Of a stretch of DNA of 64,000 nucleotides, positions 8,494 to 18,890 are shown one piece after another. Below the pieces are notes generated by a model. The model saw only the letters and a program-made list of their open reading frames with translations. It was not told the DNA's origin and did not search any database. Made by a program: the position numbers and the translations under genes. The DNA comes from Salibacterium aidingense DSM 18341. Its GTDB lineage: Bacteria > Bacillota > Bacilli > Bacillales > Marinococcaceae. The stretch covers positions 215,448 to 279,447 of the forward strand of contig NZ_AUCI01000007.1 of assembly GCF_000429685.1 (NCBI RefSeq), in the 5' to 3' direction. Position 1 is the stretch's first letter, and every line of letters starts with the position of its first letter.

Positions 8494-9997
8494 CCTGATT
8501 CTCCTCCTTTTCTGAGAACATAGTCTCTGCCGCTTCAATGGCCTTTAAAAGAGCTGCCGCTTTATTTTGAGTTTCTTCATACTCATTTTCCGGGATGGAA
8601 TCTGCGACAATACCTGCTCCGGCCTGTATTTTTGCTTTTCCACCCTCTACAATCATCGTTCTGATTGCTATACACGAATCGATATTGCCATCATATCCAA
8701 GATAACAGACGGCTCCGGCGTAAATGCCGCGGCGGTGGGGTTCCAATTCCTTCAGAATTTCCATGGCACGAAATTTAGGGGCACCTGACACTGTTCCGGC
8801 CGGAAACGAAGCCTGAAGAGCCTCTATCGGAGTCACCCCTTCCTGAAGCCTCCCAGTGACCTTGGAAATAATGTGCATAACATGAGAAAACTTTCCTATT
8901 TCAAGCAGAACAGGTGTATCAACCGAACCATATTCAGCAACTCTGCCTACATCATTTCTCGCAAGATCAACAAGCATATAGTGTTCCGCTCGTTCTTTTT
9001 CATCCTGCAGCAGTTCGTCAATGAGTCCCTCATCTTCTTCCATTGAGTTCCCCCGTTTTCTGGTTCCTGCAATGGGGTGAATTTCCACATGACTGTCCTG
9101 CACCTGAATCAGCCTTTCCGGCGAGCTGCCGACAACTTCCTGAGTACCCAGCTTTAAATAAAACAGGTACGGGGAGGGATTGATCATCCGTAATGCCCTG
9201 TATATATCAAAGGCCGAAACGGAAACAGTACGTTCAAACCGCTGTGACAATACAGCCTGAAAAATATCTCCGGCTTTAATGTAGTCCTTAATCCGTTCCA
9301 CGTCCTGTTTAAACTTTTCCTTAGGATATAGGGAATTCACTTCTCTGAAATTCACGGTTGTCTGTTTTGCAGCCGGTGCCGAGAAAAGGTCATCCCGCCC
9401 GCCTCTGGTCAGCTTCTGCATAAATCGGGCTACACTCGATCTGGCATTTTCAAATCGATCCGCCGCCGCGAATGCTGTCTCTGTATCATAATGAATGAAG
9501 GTCAATTCTTTTGTCACATGATCGAGGGCAATGATCGTTTCACAAAATTGAAGGGTAATGTTATCTTCTCTCGGCTTTTCATTTTCTGTCTTCAGGTCTG
9601 GTTCAAAATCTTCTACGCTGTCATAAGGAACGACCCCTACAGCACCACCTCTAAACGGTATATCTACTTCCGCCGGGGCCGGCTGCAAATATTGGATCGC
9701 CTGCTCCACCAGCTGCGATAAGGACTGATTTTTTTGTATCACTTCCCCAGCCCTGTTCACAAATTCATAACTTCTGCTGCGGTCCCGGATGGTATATTGC
9801 GGGTTCAGTCCAATAAAGGAGTATCTGGACCAAGGCGACGCCTCATCTTTGCTTTCAAGCAAAAACACAGCATATTCCCGAAGTTTTTGAAATACTTCAA
9901 TCGGGGTCAAAGTATCAGAAAAAAATGTACGGACATAAGGGATCATACGATATTCAGCAGTCTGTTCCTGAAAAATTTGAAGGGACGTTTCAGACAT
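8486..9997 (-). CDS. trpE: Anthranilate synthase component I
   Basis: Makes anthranilate from chorismate with ammonia provided by a TrpG/PabA glutaminase, which is not encoded in this operon, as in B. subtilis. 503 residues from the ATG at 9997, preceded by GAGGTGA. The N-terminal LLESKDEASPWSRYSFIG contains the LLES tryptophan-feedback element. The C-terminal chorismate-binding domain shows DIFQAVLSQRF, PSPYLFYLK, GSSPERL, IAGTRKRG and FPAGTVSGAPK. It is the first trp gene, and its expression is governed by the TRAP leader upstream. Confidence 0.96.
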   Translation of the reverse strand: MSETSLQIFQEQTAEYRMIPYVRTFFSDTLTPIEVFQKLREYAVFLLESKDEASPWSRYSFIGLNPQYTIRDRSRSYEFVNRAGEVIQKNQSLSQLVEQAIQYLQPAPAEVDIPFRGGAVGVVPYDSVEDFEPDLKTENEKPREDNITLQFCETIIALDHVTKELTFIHYDTETAFAAADRFENARSSVARFMQKLTRGGRDDLFSAPAAKQTTVNFREVNSLYPKEKFKQDVERIKDYIKAGDIFQAVLSQRFERTVSVSAFDIYRALRMINPSPYLFYLKLGTQEVVGSSPERLIQVQDSHVEIHPIAGTRKRGNSMEEDEGLIDELLQDEKERAEHYMLVDLARNDVGRVAEYGSVDTPVLLEIGKFSHVMHIISKVTGRLQEGVTPIEALQASFPAGTVSGAPKFRAMEILKELEPHRRGIYAGAVCYLGYDGNIDSCIAIRTMIVEGGKAKIQAGAGIVADSIPENEYEETQNKAAALLKAIEAAETMFSEKEENQGV

Positions 9998-10103
9998 GCG
10001 CTCACCTCTTTCATCTGTGGAAGAAGAGAGCAAATAGACGGGGATGCTTAGAAGGGCACTACCACTACTGGGACAGGGAATATGGTTTCCCCGTGCTTCA
10101 ATA

Positions 10104-10133
10104 TAAAAAGCCTGAAACGGAAAAGTTTCAGGC
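10104..10133 (-). terminator. trp leader attenuator terminator
   Basis: On the minus strand GCCTGAAAC and GTTTCAGGC form a perfect 9-bp stem with a 6-nt loop, followed by TTTTTAT. It lies between the TRAP-binding triplets and trpE, so it is the terminator that forms when TRAP holds the upstream RNA. The competing antiterminator could not be fixed by eye. Confidence 0.9.
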
Positions 10134-10142
10134 ATACGTAAC

Positions 10143-10206
10143 CTACAGCCGCTCCGCTCCGCTAATCTCCTCTATTCTCTCTGCTCTCCGCTCTTCTCCA
10201 TAACTA
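10143..10206 (-). promoter_or_regulatory. TRAP (MtrB) binding site, about 11 GAG/UAG triplets
   Basis: The minus-strand RNA carries a run of (G/U)AG triplets. Six successive triplets at 10177-10152 have exact 2-nt spacers (GAG, UAG, GAG, UAG, GAG, GAG); two more GAG lie at 10198 and 10193, one more GAG sits in between with a wider spacer, and UAG triplets flank the array at 10206 and 10145. That gives about 11, the number bound by the TRAP 11-mer. The TRAP gene mtrB is in this window at 19.8-20.0 kb. Confidence 0.93.
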
Positions 10207-10233
10207 TAACCACACTAAACTAGAACTACTTTT

Positions 10234-10263
10234 ATATTACAAGGAATCTCTCTTTTTTGTCAA
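10234..10263 (-). promoter_or_regulatory. trp operon internal promoter
   Basis: TTGACA (10258-10263) and TAATAT (10234-10239) with an 18-nt spacer, inside the last codons of aroH. Transcription would start about 25 nt before the TRAP triplets. B. subtilis also has its trp promoter at this place. Confidence 0.85.
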
Positions 10264-10620
10264 CTCCAGATCGGGGCGGAGACTGACAGCATCATTGAGG
10301 TATACATGATGGACTTCGTCCTGTGCTGCTTCCGTTTCAGCTGTCAGCATTATTCTTATACAGAGCGGCAGGCTTTGGGGGACAGGAATTTCCCGGGCAC
10401 ACATTACCGGAACAAACTGCCAGCCGTCTATCAGTCTTGTCGCTTTTGCCGGAAAGGCAGCATCCAGATCAGACGTGACAGTAAACCATATATGGGAGAC
10501 ATTTTCAGGAAAAATATTATTTTCTTTAATCATTTTTTCTAACAATCTTTTTGTACTGTTGACGATTTGTTCTTCTGTATTTTTTTTTACCGTGGTTGCC
10601 CCTCGAAAACCTCTAATCAT
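10237..10620 (-). CDS. aroH: Chorismate mutase, AroH class
   Basis: Claisen rearrangement of chorismate to prephenate. It is a 127-residue monofunctional mutase of the trimeric AroH fold: MIRGFRGATTV at the start with the active-site Arg, WFTVTSDLDAAFPA in the middle and RIMLTAET (active-site Arg) followed by HHVYLNDAVSLRPDL. The ATG overlaps the aroB stop by 8 nt. It carries the trp promoter in its 3' end. It supplies prephenate to TyrA downstream. Confidence 0.95.
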   Translation of the reverse strand: MIRGFRGATTVKKNTEEQIVNSTKRLLEKMIKENNIFPENVSHIWFTVTSDLDAAFPAKATRLIDGWQFVPVMCAREIPVPQSLPLCIRIMLTAETEAAQDEVHHVYLNDAVSLRPDLELTKKRDSL

Positions 10621-11710
10621 ATTTCACGCCCCCCTTCTTCATTTCTGTAAGCAAGTCAAGCACGTCGCTTTCCCGGACTTTTTGGAGAAAAGGGCGGCCC
10701 GGACTTTCAACCAGAACAAAGGCAAGCTCTCCCGCCTGAACTTTCTTGTCGTTTTTAATTGCTTCCATCAGCTCTGCCGGAGAGAAGGCAGACGGAGCTT
10801 CCACGTCATATCCCAGCTTTTCCAGCCAGGATGCTTCTTCTTTAATATTCCAATCGGACAGCTGCAGGTAATTGCTTAGCTTCATCGAAAAAATCATGCC
10901 GGCTGCTACCGCTTCCCCATGGGTCATATCTCCATAACCCGACACTTTTTCCAGCGCATGTCCCAGAGTATGCCCAAAGTTTAAAAACGCACGTACGCCG
11001 GATTCTTTTTCATCTTCTTTTACAATATCCGCTTTTATAGCAATGGAACGTTTGAGAAAACGCCTTAATGTATCTTTTTTCATAGCGTCGACACTTTGCA
11101 CATTTTCTTTTAGCCAGGCAAGAAATTCCGGATCTTTTATATACGCATGTTTTATCATTTCAGCAAACCCGGACCGCCATTCTTTGTCCGGGAGGGAAAC
11201 CAGCGTTTCCGTGTCGTAAATAACAGCTTCCGGCTGGTAGAAAGCACCGATTAGATTTTTTCCAAGCGGGTGATTGATCCCCGTCTTCCCGCCTACACTG
11301 CTGTCCTGGGCAAGCAAAGTGGTCGGCATCTGCACAAATGCTATTCCTCTCATATAGGTGGCTGCTACAAATCCTGCCAAATCCCCTATAACTCCTCCGC
11401 CAAGCGCGATGATAACAGACTGACGGTCCAGATGCTCTTCCATACAGGCAGTCAGTCCTTTTTCATATCCTTCCAGAGACTTGGAGCTTTCTCCCGCTTC
11501 TATGGAAAAAAAGCTGACCGGGTGAAAGGCTTCCAGGGCGGCTTTCACCTCGGCCCCATAAAGGGAAGCTACATTGGCATCACTGAATATCAGCACTCGA
11601 CTTTTTCCTTTTAAAACCGGTTCAAGCAGACGAACAGCCTGATGCCGGATCCCTTCTCCTATATATACAGGGTACGAACGGCTGGGTGTCTCCACATGTA
11701 ACTGTTCCAT
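10613..11710 (-). CDS. aroB: 3-dehydroquinate synthase
   Basis: Second step of the shikimate pathway, converting DAHP to 3-dehydroquinate with NAD and a divalent metal. 365 residues from the ATG at 11710, which overlaps the aroC stop (TAATG). Motifs: ALGGGVIGDLAGFVAATYMRG for nucleotide binding, VGGKTGINHP, the metal ligands E in GFAEMIKH, H in LNFGHTLGHA and H in GDMTHGEAVAAGM. A longer frame to 11728 is not supported. Confidence 0.96.
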   Translation of the reverse strand: MEQLHVETPSRSYPVYIGEGIRHQAVRLLEPVLKGKSRVLIFSDANVASLYGAEVKAALEAFHPVSFFSIEAGESSKSLEGYEKGLTACMEEHLDRQSVIIALGGGVIGDLAGFVAATYMRGIAFVQMPTTLLAQDSSVGGKTGINHPLGKNLIGAFYQPEAVIYDTETLVSLPDKEWRSGFAEMIKHAYIKDPEFLAWLKENVQSVDAMKKDTLRRFLKRSIAIKADIVKEDEKESGVRAFLNFGHTLGHALEKVSGYGDMTHGEAVAAGMIFSMKLSNYLQLSDWNIKEEASWLEKLGYDVEAPSAFSPAELMEAIKNDKKVQAGELAFVLVESPGRPFLQKVRESDVLDLLTEMKKGGVKYD

Positions 11711-12882
11711 TAAAATTCCCTCGCCCAATCCGTGTGTTCTTTTATATTTCGTTCAACCGCCTCCACTCTGTCGGACCCAAACATATCCAGAAGGGCGTCC
11801 GCAACTTCAAACGAAATGACATTTTCCATGACGACCGATGCCGCCGGAACCGCACAGCTGTCCGAACGTTCTATGCTCGCGTTAAATGGTTCCTTTGATT
11901 CAATATCGACACTCTGCAGCGGTTTATACAGTGTTGGGATTGGTTTCATTACCCCCTGGATTACAATCGGCATTCCATTGGTCATGCCGCCTTCAAAACC
12001 GCCCAGGTTATTTGATTTTCTATAATAGCCCTTTTCATTATCCCAGGCAATTTCATCATGAACCTGACTCCCCGGGAGACCGGCAGCGTCAAAACCAATC
12101 CCGACTTCCACTCCTTTAAAGGCATTAATACTCACAACGGCGCCTGCGATCTTAGAGTCCAGTTTCCTGTCATACTGGACGTGACTTCCCATACCGATCG
12201 GCACTCCGCTGATCACTGTCTGGACGACTCCGCCGATGGAATCGCCATTCGCCTTGGCGTCGTCGATCGCCTGTTTCATTTTCTCTTCTGCTTCCTGATC
12301 GAGACAGCGGACCGGAGATTCTTCTGTTCGTTCCTTTAAATCATGAATGTCTTTATATTCTGTATTCTCGGCCTTAATTCCGCCTATTTCAAGCACCTGT
12401 CCGCCAACCTCCATGCCAAACGTTTTCAGTACTTTTTTGGCCAGTGCCCCTGCACAAACCCGCGCTGTCGTTTCACGCGCCGAGGAACGCTCGAGCACAT
12501 TCCTCATATCACGGTGGCCGTACTTAATCGCCCCGTTTAAATCTGCATGTCCTGGCCGCGGCCGGCTGATCTGGCGTTTTACGTCTTTTTCTTCTTCCTC
12601 AGTCAGTGGTTCCGAGCCCATTATTTTTGTCCAGGACTTAAAATCATTATTTTCGACCACCATTGTAATCGGGGCACCTGTTGTTCTCCCATGACGCACG
12701 CCGCTTTTAAACTGGACCTTGTCCTTTTCTATCTGCATACGCCGGCCTCTGCCGTATCCCCCCTGACGACGCCGCAATTCGCGATTGATGTCTTCTTCCA
12801 GGAGTTCCATATTTGCAGGTACGCCTTCCACAATCGTGGTCAACTGCGGCCCGTGTGATTCTCCCGCTGTTAAGTATCTCAT
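11710..12882 (-). CDS. aroC: Chorismate synthase
   Basis: Last shikimate step, EPSP to chorismate, using reduced FMN. 390 residues, the usual length. Signature blocks: TAGESHGP at the start, [46 protein letters not shown] and the C-terminal [16 protein letters not shown] lies 8 nt before the ATG. It is the first gene of the aromatic supra-operon (called aroF in B. subtilis). A TATAAT at 12946-12951 could be the -10 of its promoter, but no matching -35 is clear. Confidence 0.96.
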   Translation of the reverse strand: MRYLTAGESHGPQLTTIVEGVPANMELLEEDINRELRRRQGGYGRGRRMQIEKDKVQFKSGVRHGRTTGAPITMVVENNDFKSWTKIMGSEPLTEEEEKDVKRQISRPRPGHADLNGAIKYGHRDMRNVLERSSARETTARVCAGALAKKVLKTFGMEVGGQVLEIGGIKAENTEYKDIHDLKERTEESPVRCLDQEAEEKMKQAIDDAKANGDSIGGVVQTVISGVPIGMGSHVQYDRKLDSKIAGAVVSINAFKGVEVGIGFDAAGLPGSQVHDEIAWDNEKGYYRKSNNLGGFEGGMTNGMPIVIQGVMKPIPTLYKPLQSVDIESKEPFNASIERSDSCAVPAASVVMENVISFEVADALLDMFGSDRVEAVERNIKEHTDWAREF

Positions 12883-12992
12883 GTCTTTCCACTCCTTTAT
12901 AGATAACCTCTCTCTTTAGTGCTTTTATGCATTAAATGATAACATATTATACGGGTGTATGGGGAAGCAAACAGCAGAAATTACAATCCTCC

Positions 12993-14312
<1,320 letters not shown>

Positions 14313-14756
14313 TTAGACCCACTCTGTAATCAGTTTTTCGTAAGACTGGATTTCTTTTTCCTCGAAAAATAAACGGATTTCCCGTTCCGCGCTTTCCGGT
14401 GAATCAGAGCCGTGAATCACATTCATGCCAACCTGTACGGCATAGTCTCCTCGAATGGTCCCCGGAGCAGCTTCCGCCGGGTTTGTTTCGCCCATCATTT
14501 TACGGGCTTCCGCGATCACATTTTCTCCTTCCCACACCATGGCAAACACGGGGCCGGAAGTTATAAAGGAGATTAAATCGTTGAAGAAAGGCTTGTCCTT
14601 CAGTTCGGCATAGTGTTCTTCCGCAAGTTCTTTAGAAATTGTCATTAATTTTCCGGCGGCCAGCGCATAGCCTTTTTTTTCAAAACGCTGTATAATTTCA
14701 CCGATCAGGTTACGCTGTACTCCATCAGGTTTTACCATAATAAAAGACTTCTCCAT
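14313..14756 (-). CDS. ndk: Nucleoside diphosphate kinase
   Basis: Transfers the gamma phosphate between nucleoside di- and triphosphates through a phosphohistidine. The 147-residue protein starts [19 protein letters not shown] and has the active-site histidine in [29 protein letters not shown] and RKMMGETNP are also typical. GAGGG precedes the ATG. The B. subtilis neighbours hepT upstream and cheR downstream are kept. Its promoter overlaps a cre-like site. Confidence 0.96.
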   Translation of the reverse strand: MEKSFIMVKPDGVQRNLIGEIIQRFEKKGYALAAGKLMTISKELAEEHYAELKDKPFFNDLISFITSGPVFAMVWEGENVIAEARKMMGETNPAEAAPGTIRGDYAVQVGMNVIHGSDSPESAEREIRLFFEEKEIQSYEKLITEWV

Positions 14757-14800
14757 GTCCTATCCCTCTTTCTATGTATTCCTGTTACTAAACCCATATG

Positions 14801-14829
14801 ATTATACCAAACGTTGAAAGCGTTAGCAA
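14801..14829 (-). promoter_or_regulatory. ndk promoter
   Basis: TTGCTA (14824-14829) and TATAAT (14801-14806) with a 17-nt spacer, about 45 nt before the ndk start. Confidence 0.8.
14815..14828. promoter_or_regulatory. cre-like site over the ndk -35
   Basis: TGAAAGCGTTAGCA fits the CcpA consensus TGWNANCGNTNWCA at all but one position and covers the -35 hexamer and part of the spacer, a position expected to repress. Sequence match only; whether ndk answers to carbon source is inference. Confidence 0.5.
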
Positions 14830-14852
14830 TGTAACAACCAGAACATCGTGGT

Positions 14853-15824
14853 TTAATTACTTCGGCTGCCGATATAGGAAGCTATATCCTGCAGAGATTT
14901 TTTTGCGGAAATATCCGGTAGACCATCCAGAGAACGAAACGCTTTATTAAGGTATTTTTTACTTAAATTTTTAGAATACTCAATGCCGCCGGACGTCTTA
15001 ATAATATCGATAAGCGGTGCCATATCCACATTTGTTTTATTAGCGTCATCCAGTACGGCAGCAATCTGGCCTTTGTGGCTGGAATCATAGTACATCGCAT
15101 ACAGGGCCGGCAGGGTGACATTCCCCTGAAGAAGATCACCGCCGGCCGGTTTTCCCAGTTCTTTTTCCGTCCCTGTGAAATCCAGAATATCATCGATAAT
15201 TTGGTAGGACATCCCTACATTATATCCATAATGATACAGTCTGGATTGGTCCTGTGCTGAAGCGCCGGCACTTATGGCTCCAAGCTGGCAGCTCACGGCA
15301 ATTAGCAGAGCTGTTTTTCTTTTGATTCGGCGCAAGTATGTTTTTAAATGCTGGTCCCAGTTATACTGGTGCCGTATTTGCTCAATTTCTCCAAGGCACA
15401 TTTCCGTCATAGCTCCGGAGATAACCCGGTGAATAGACTCGTTCTCAAAAAACGCCGCTTTTTCTATCGCCTTGGCAAAAATATAATCTCCGGTATACAT
15501 AGCCACCCTGTTATCCCACTGCGCTTTTATTGTCTTTTGTCCCCTTCTTAAATCAGCATCATCAATGACGTCATCATGGACCAGTGAAGCCATGTGGATA
15601 AGTTCCAGGGCTGCAGCTATATGTTTGATCCTGTTAATATCATAACTGCCGAATTTTGCACTTAACAATACAAAAACGGGGCGGATTCTTTTCCCCCCGG
15701 CCTGAAGGAGGTGAAGTGATGCCTCCCTTAATACAGGATGTTCTGCTTCGACCGCTTTTTCCAGTTCTTTTTCTATTTTTGCAATATCCGGTTTTAAGAA
15801 CATATACAAATCCGCCAACTTCAT
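14853..15824 (-). CDS. hepT: Heptaprenyl diphosphate synthase component 2
   Basis: Catalytic subunit of the two-component trans-prenyltransferase making the C35 tail of menaquinone-7. 323 residues from the ATG at 15824 with AGGTG 6 nt upstream. First aspartate motif LVHDDVIDDADLRRG (DDxxD), KRIRP for the allylic diphosphate, and second motif QIIDDILDF. Its partner HepS is 3 kb upstream; in B. subtilis only menG lies between them, while here three menaquinone genes are also inserted. Confidence 0.95.
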   Translation of the reverse strand: MKLADLYMFLKPDIAKIEKELEKAVEAEHPVLREASLHLLQAGGKRIRPVFVLLSAKFGSYDINRIKHIAAALELIHMASLVHDDVIDDADLRRGQKTIKAQWDNRVAMYTGDYIFAKAIEKAAFFENESIHRVISGAMTEMCLGEIEQIRHQYNWDQHLKTYLRRIKRKTALLIAVSCQLGAISAGASAQDQSRLYHYGYNVGMSYQIIDDILDFTGTEKELGKPAGGDLLQGNVTLPALYAMYYDSSHKGQIAAVLDDANKTNVDMAPLIDIIKTSGGIEYSKNLSKKYLNKAFRSLDGLPDISAKKSLQDIASYIGSRSN

Positions 15825-15835
15825 AATATTCACCT

Positions 15836-16699
15836 TCAAGATAAGTGTTGCACCTCGTTTCCGGCCACCCACATATTAATGTTTCTTACTGGATGTTCTA
15901 AATAATTGTGTTTATGCAATAATTCGAAATAATATAAGAGCCCTGTTTTTTCCTTTTCTCGAAAATCATAATGAAGGCCGCGGAAATATTGTTCCCAAAA
16001 TGATACTGTTCCTCCGTACTTTTGCTGGACCTCTCTGATCATAGGAGGAAAATAAGTATGTAAAGAAAGAGTTTTACTATATAAAAATTCTTTATATATT
16101 TTTTTTACCGTTTGCGGATGCTCATCGCCAGCCGTTTTTTTTACAGCAAAAACAGCATAGGTCATGGGCAGTCCGGTATGTTGATACCATAATTCACCTA
16201 AATCATAACGGTGCCAGGTTTCCTCTGTATTCCACGAGGCGCGTATCGCGTCATCTCCGATCAATAAAAATGCATCATTATTGATTTTCATTTTCACTGG
16301 GTCCGGTTCCATGCTTTGATACGTAACCTCCCGGAACCCGTAAAATTCGTTTAATATAATCTTTAACAGATGAATCGAGGTCGCACTGGAGGTAGTAAGC
16401 GCAATGCGTGCCCCTTCCAGTGCTTCAATCTTTCTGCTTGAAAATAAATAAATCGAACCAACTTTTCCGTATGAAGATACGGACAAGTCCGGCATTAATT
16501 CCAGCTCCCCGCAGTTTTCCCCAAAGGCAAACGAGGAAATTCCTGCAACATCAATATTACCTTCCGCCATACCTTGGTTTAAAGCTGAAGGGACCTTTGG
16601 ATAAAAGCGGCATCCTTCCGCTTCCAACGCTTGTCGGTTCATGCAGAAAAAAGCTGGAATGATGTTTGTATAGGAGATTTCTCCAACTCTTATACTCAC
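15836..16699 (-). CDS. mqnA: Chorismate dehydratase (futalosine menaquinone pathway)
   Basis: Removes water from chorismate to give 3-(1-carboxyvinyl)oxybenzoate, the first step of the futalosine route. The protein has the periplasmic-binding-protein-like fold of MqnA: RVGEISYTNIIPAFF at the start, SALNQGMAEGNIDVAGISSFAFG, SIYLFSSRKI and LTTSSATS. GTG at 16699 is preferred: GGGGG is 8 nt upstream and it overlaps the ubiX stop as GTGA, giving 287 residues. An ATG at 16714 is possible. The neighbouring ubiX, mqnP and menG support the assignment over a generic binding protein. The other pathway genes (mqnB-E) are not in the window. Confidence 0.88.
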   Translation of the reverse strand: MSIRVGEISYTNIIPAFFCMNRQALEAEGCRFYPKVPSALNQGMAEGNIDVAGISSFAFGENCGELELMPDLSVSSYGKVGSIYLFSSRKIEALEGARIALTTSSATSIHLLKIILNEFYGFREVTYQSMEPDPVKMKINNDAFLLIGDDAIRASWNTEETWHRYDLGELWYQHTGLPMTYAVFAVKKTAGDEHPQTVKKIYKEFLYSKTLSLHTYFPPMIREVQQKYGGTVSFWEQYFRGLHYDFREKEKTGLLYYFELLHKHNYLEHPVRNINMWVAGNEVQHLS

Positions 16700-17286
16700 T
16701 TTTTCTGCCCCCATCTCGTAAACAAAGCATGGTTGACATGCAGTGCATCCAATACCTTGCCTACTACAAAATTAATGAGATCGTCTTTTGTTTCAGGTAA
16801 ATGATAAAAGCCCGGCATCGCCGGAATAATCCAGGAGCCGTTTTTTTCGGCTTTCCATAAATTTTCGAGATGGATCCCATTCAAAGGGGTCTCTCTCGGC
16901 ACCAGAAGGAGGGATCTTTTTTCCTTTAAATGAACGTCCGCTGCACGTTCTATGAGATTACCGGACATACCGTTCGCTATTTTGGACAGGGTTCCCATCG
17001 AACAGGGGATGACGATCATGCCGTCGGTATAATAAGAGCCGCTTGCAACCGGTGCCTTAAAATCCTGCAGACCATGGACAGCAAGATGGTCCGTAGAGTG
17101 AAATAAGCCTTCCAGGCAGGTTTGTCTATCTGAGGTATCAAGAAGCAGTTCTTCTCTGAATACCTGCCATCCTGCTTCACTGATTAAAAGATGTACGTAA
17201 TGGCCCTGCTGCAGCAGTTCATCCGTCAACCGAACGCCGTACACCGCACCACTGGCTCCTGTAATGGCCACCGTAAATATCTTCAT
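16696..17286 (-). CDS. ubiX: Flavin prenyltransferase, UbiX family
   Basis: UbiX attaches dimethylallyl phosphate to FMN, making the prenyl-FMN cofactor of UbiD-type decarboxylases. 196 residues, usual length; TGASGAVYGVRL is the FMN/phosphate loop at the N-terminus, and PCSMGTLSKIANGMSGNLIERAADV-type segment (about residues 96-120) and LLVPRETPLNGIH are family hallmarks. Its start overlaps the mqnP stop (ATGA) and its stop overlaps mqnA. In this setting the likely customer is the decarboxylase that acts after prenylation in the futalosine route, which is not encoded here. Confidence 0.92.
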   Translation of the reverse strand: MKIFTVAITGASGAVYGVRLTDELLQQGHYVHLLISEAGWQVFREELLLDTSDRQTCLEGLFHSTDHLAVHGLQDFKAPVASGSYYTDGMIVIPCSMGTLSKIANGMSGNLIERAADVHLKEKRSLLLVPRETPLNGIHLENLWKAEKNGSWIIPAMPGFYHLPETKDDLINFVVGKVLDALHVNHALFTRWGQKK

Positions 17287-18143
17287 AGAAGCACGTCTCC
17301 AATCGTAAAGAGCAGCATCACAACACTGATAACTCCATTCATCGGGAAAAAGGCGACCCCGACTTTTGAAAGATCATCGGGTTTTACCATTGAATGCTCA
17401 TACGTCATAATCAATCCGGCAATCAGGACACCTGCTAGATAAACGATAGAAAGCGGAGATAAAAAATGCAGCGTCAAAAGCGACAGAAAGCTTATCACAT
17501 GAAACCATCGTGCCGTGTACAATGCGCCGGCAATGCCAAACCTCGATGGAATGGAATAGATCCCTTCTTCTTGATCGTGTTCCTTATCCTGTGTAGCATA
17601 AATGACATCAAAGCCGGCTGTCCAAAAAGCCACCGCAAGAAACAAAAAAAACGCTTCTGCCTGCAGGGTGCCGGTAGCTCCCACCCAGCCTCCAAGCGGC
17701 GCAATAGCAATTGTTACCCCAAGAATAACATGACAGAGCCAGGTAAATCTCTTGGTATAAGAGTAAATCGTTAAAAAGAAAACAGCCACAGGTAAAAGAT
17801 ATACAGACAGCATATTCAGTTGAAACGCTGAAATAAATAAAAGAGTAAAAGAAGCAGCTATAAAAAGAGCACTTTGATTAACGGATATAAGTCCGGCTGG
17901 AATGGCCCTCTCTGAAGTACGTGGGTTTTTTTTATCGATGCGGGCATCAATGACACGGTTTAATGTCATAGCAGCACTTCGTGCCCCGACCATGGCAAGG
18001 GTGATCCAAACCCACTCTGATACACCGGGCCATGTTCCTTCCACCATTAAATTTCCAAGAACAGCTCCAAGGAACGCAAAAGGAAGAGCAAATAGTGTAT
18101 GTTCAAATTTTATCATTTCCAGTATTATCTTTATTTTTTTCAT
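17283..18143 (-). CDS. mqnP: UbiA-family prenyltransferase, probable MqnP
   Basis: Integral membrane prenyltransferase, 286 residues with about eight hydrophobic segments. First Asp motif NRVIDARIDKKNPRTSERAI (NDxxDxxxD type) and second motif YATQDKEHDQEEGIYSIP. The sequence resembles UbiA-like 4-hydroxybenzoate prenyltransferases; linkage to mqnA, ubiX, menG and hepS/hepT argues that it prenylates 1,4-dihydroxy-6-naphthoate in menaquinone synthesis. The ATG overlaps the menG stop (ATGA). MenA of the classical pathway is a different subfamily. Confidence 0.82.
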   Translation of the reverse strand: MKKIKIILEMIKFEHTLFALPFAFLGAVLGNLMVEGTWPGVSEWVWITLAMVGARSAAMTLNRVIDARIDKKNPRTSERAIPAGLISVNQSALFIAASFTLLFISAFQLNMLSVYLLPVAVFFLTIYSYTKRFTWLCHVILGVTIAIAPLGGWVGATGTLQAEAFFLFLAVAFWTAGFDVIYATQDKEHDQEEGIYSIPSRFGIAGALYTARWFHVISFLSLLTLHFLSPLSIVYLAGVLIAGLIMTYEHSMVKPDDLSKVGVAFFPMNGVISVVMLLFTIGDVLL

Positions 18144-18874
18144 GTATGTATGTTCTCTCCTTGCACTGCACCAGGTTTCCGGGCAAAATGTGCAGCTGCG
18201 GTTCCCATCGAATAAGAAGTTACCTCTATCTGCTTAAAACCGGCTCTTGAAAACATAAAAGTGAGCAGATTTTTATTTGGAAACGCAGCCGTGGACTCCT
18301 GAAGCCAGGAATACTCGTCATAGCTTCCTGCAAATAGCTTGCCTAAAACTGGCATGAAATAAGTAAAATAAACAGAGTATAACGTATGGATATATTTGTT
18401 TTCCGGCATCGATGTTTCGAGACAGACCGCTTTCCCTCCAGGCTTTAAGACCCTGAACATTTCGTGTAAAACAGTTTGATAGTCTGCGACGTTGCGAAGT
18501 CCAAATCCAATGGTGACATAGTCAAATGTTTGATCTTCGAAAGGGAGTTTCATCGCATTGGCCTTTTTTAATTTAATAGAGGGCAGCTTTTCTTTTTGAA
18601 TTTTTTCCCGGCCGACGTTCAGCATGTTATCACTGAAATCGACGCCGGTGACAGATCCTTCTTTGCCAGCAGCTTTGCCGAGATCTATTGTCCAGTCCGC
18701 CGTTCCACAGCAGACATCCAACACTTGAGCCCCGTTCCTGACATCCATCGCCTCCATCGTCTTCCTGCGCCAGGATTTATGAAGGCGAAAGCTGATGACG
18801 GAGTTCATTTTGTCATATTGATGATAAATGCTTTCAAACACCTCATGTACACGTTCTTCTTTTGACTGACTCAT
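18140..18874 (-). CDS. menG: Demethylmenaquinone methyltransferase
   Basis: SAM-dependent C-methylation that completes menaquinone. 244 residues from the ATG at 18874 with AAGGG 5 nt upstream. UbiE/MenG signatures: YDKMNSVISFRLHKSWRR near the start, VLDVCCGTADWTIDLG (SAM motif I), VTGVDFSDNML, and YVTIGFGLRNVADYQ. It lies between hepS and mqnP; it is the gerC2/menH position of B. subtilis. The enzyme would serve either menaquinone route. Confidence 0.93.
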   Translation of the reverse strand: MSQSKEERVHEVFESIYHQYDKMNSVISFRLHKSWRRKTMEAMDVRNGAQVLDVCCGTADWTIDLGKAAGKEGSVTGVDFSDNMLNVGREKIQKEKLPSIKLKKANAMKLPFEDQTFDYVTIGFGLRNVADYQTVLHEMFRVLKPGGKAVCLETSMPENKYIHTLYSVYFTYFMPVLGKLFAGSYDEYSWLQESTAAFPNKNLLTFMFSRAGFKQIEVTSYSMGTAAAHFARKPGAVQGENIHT

Positions 18875-18890
18875 TCCAACCCTTCTCTCA

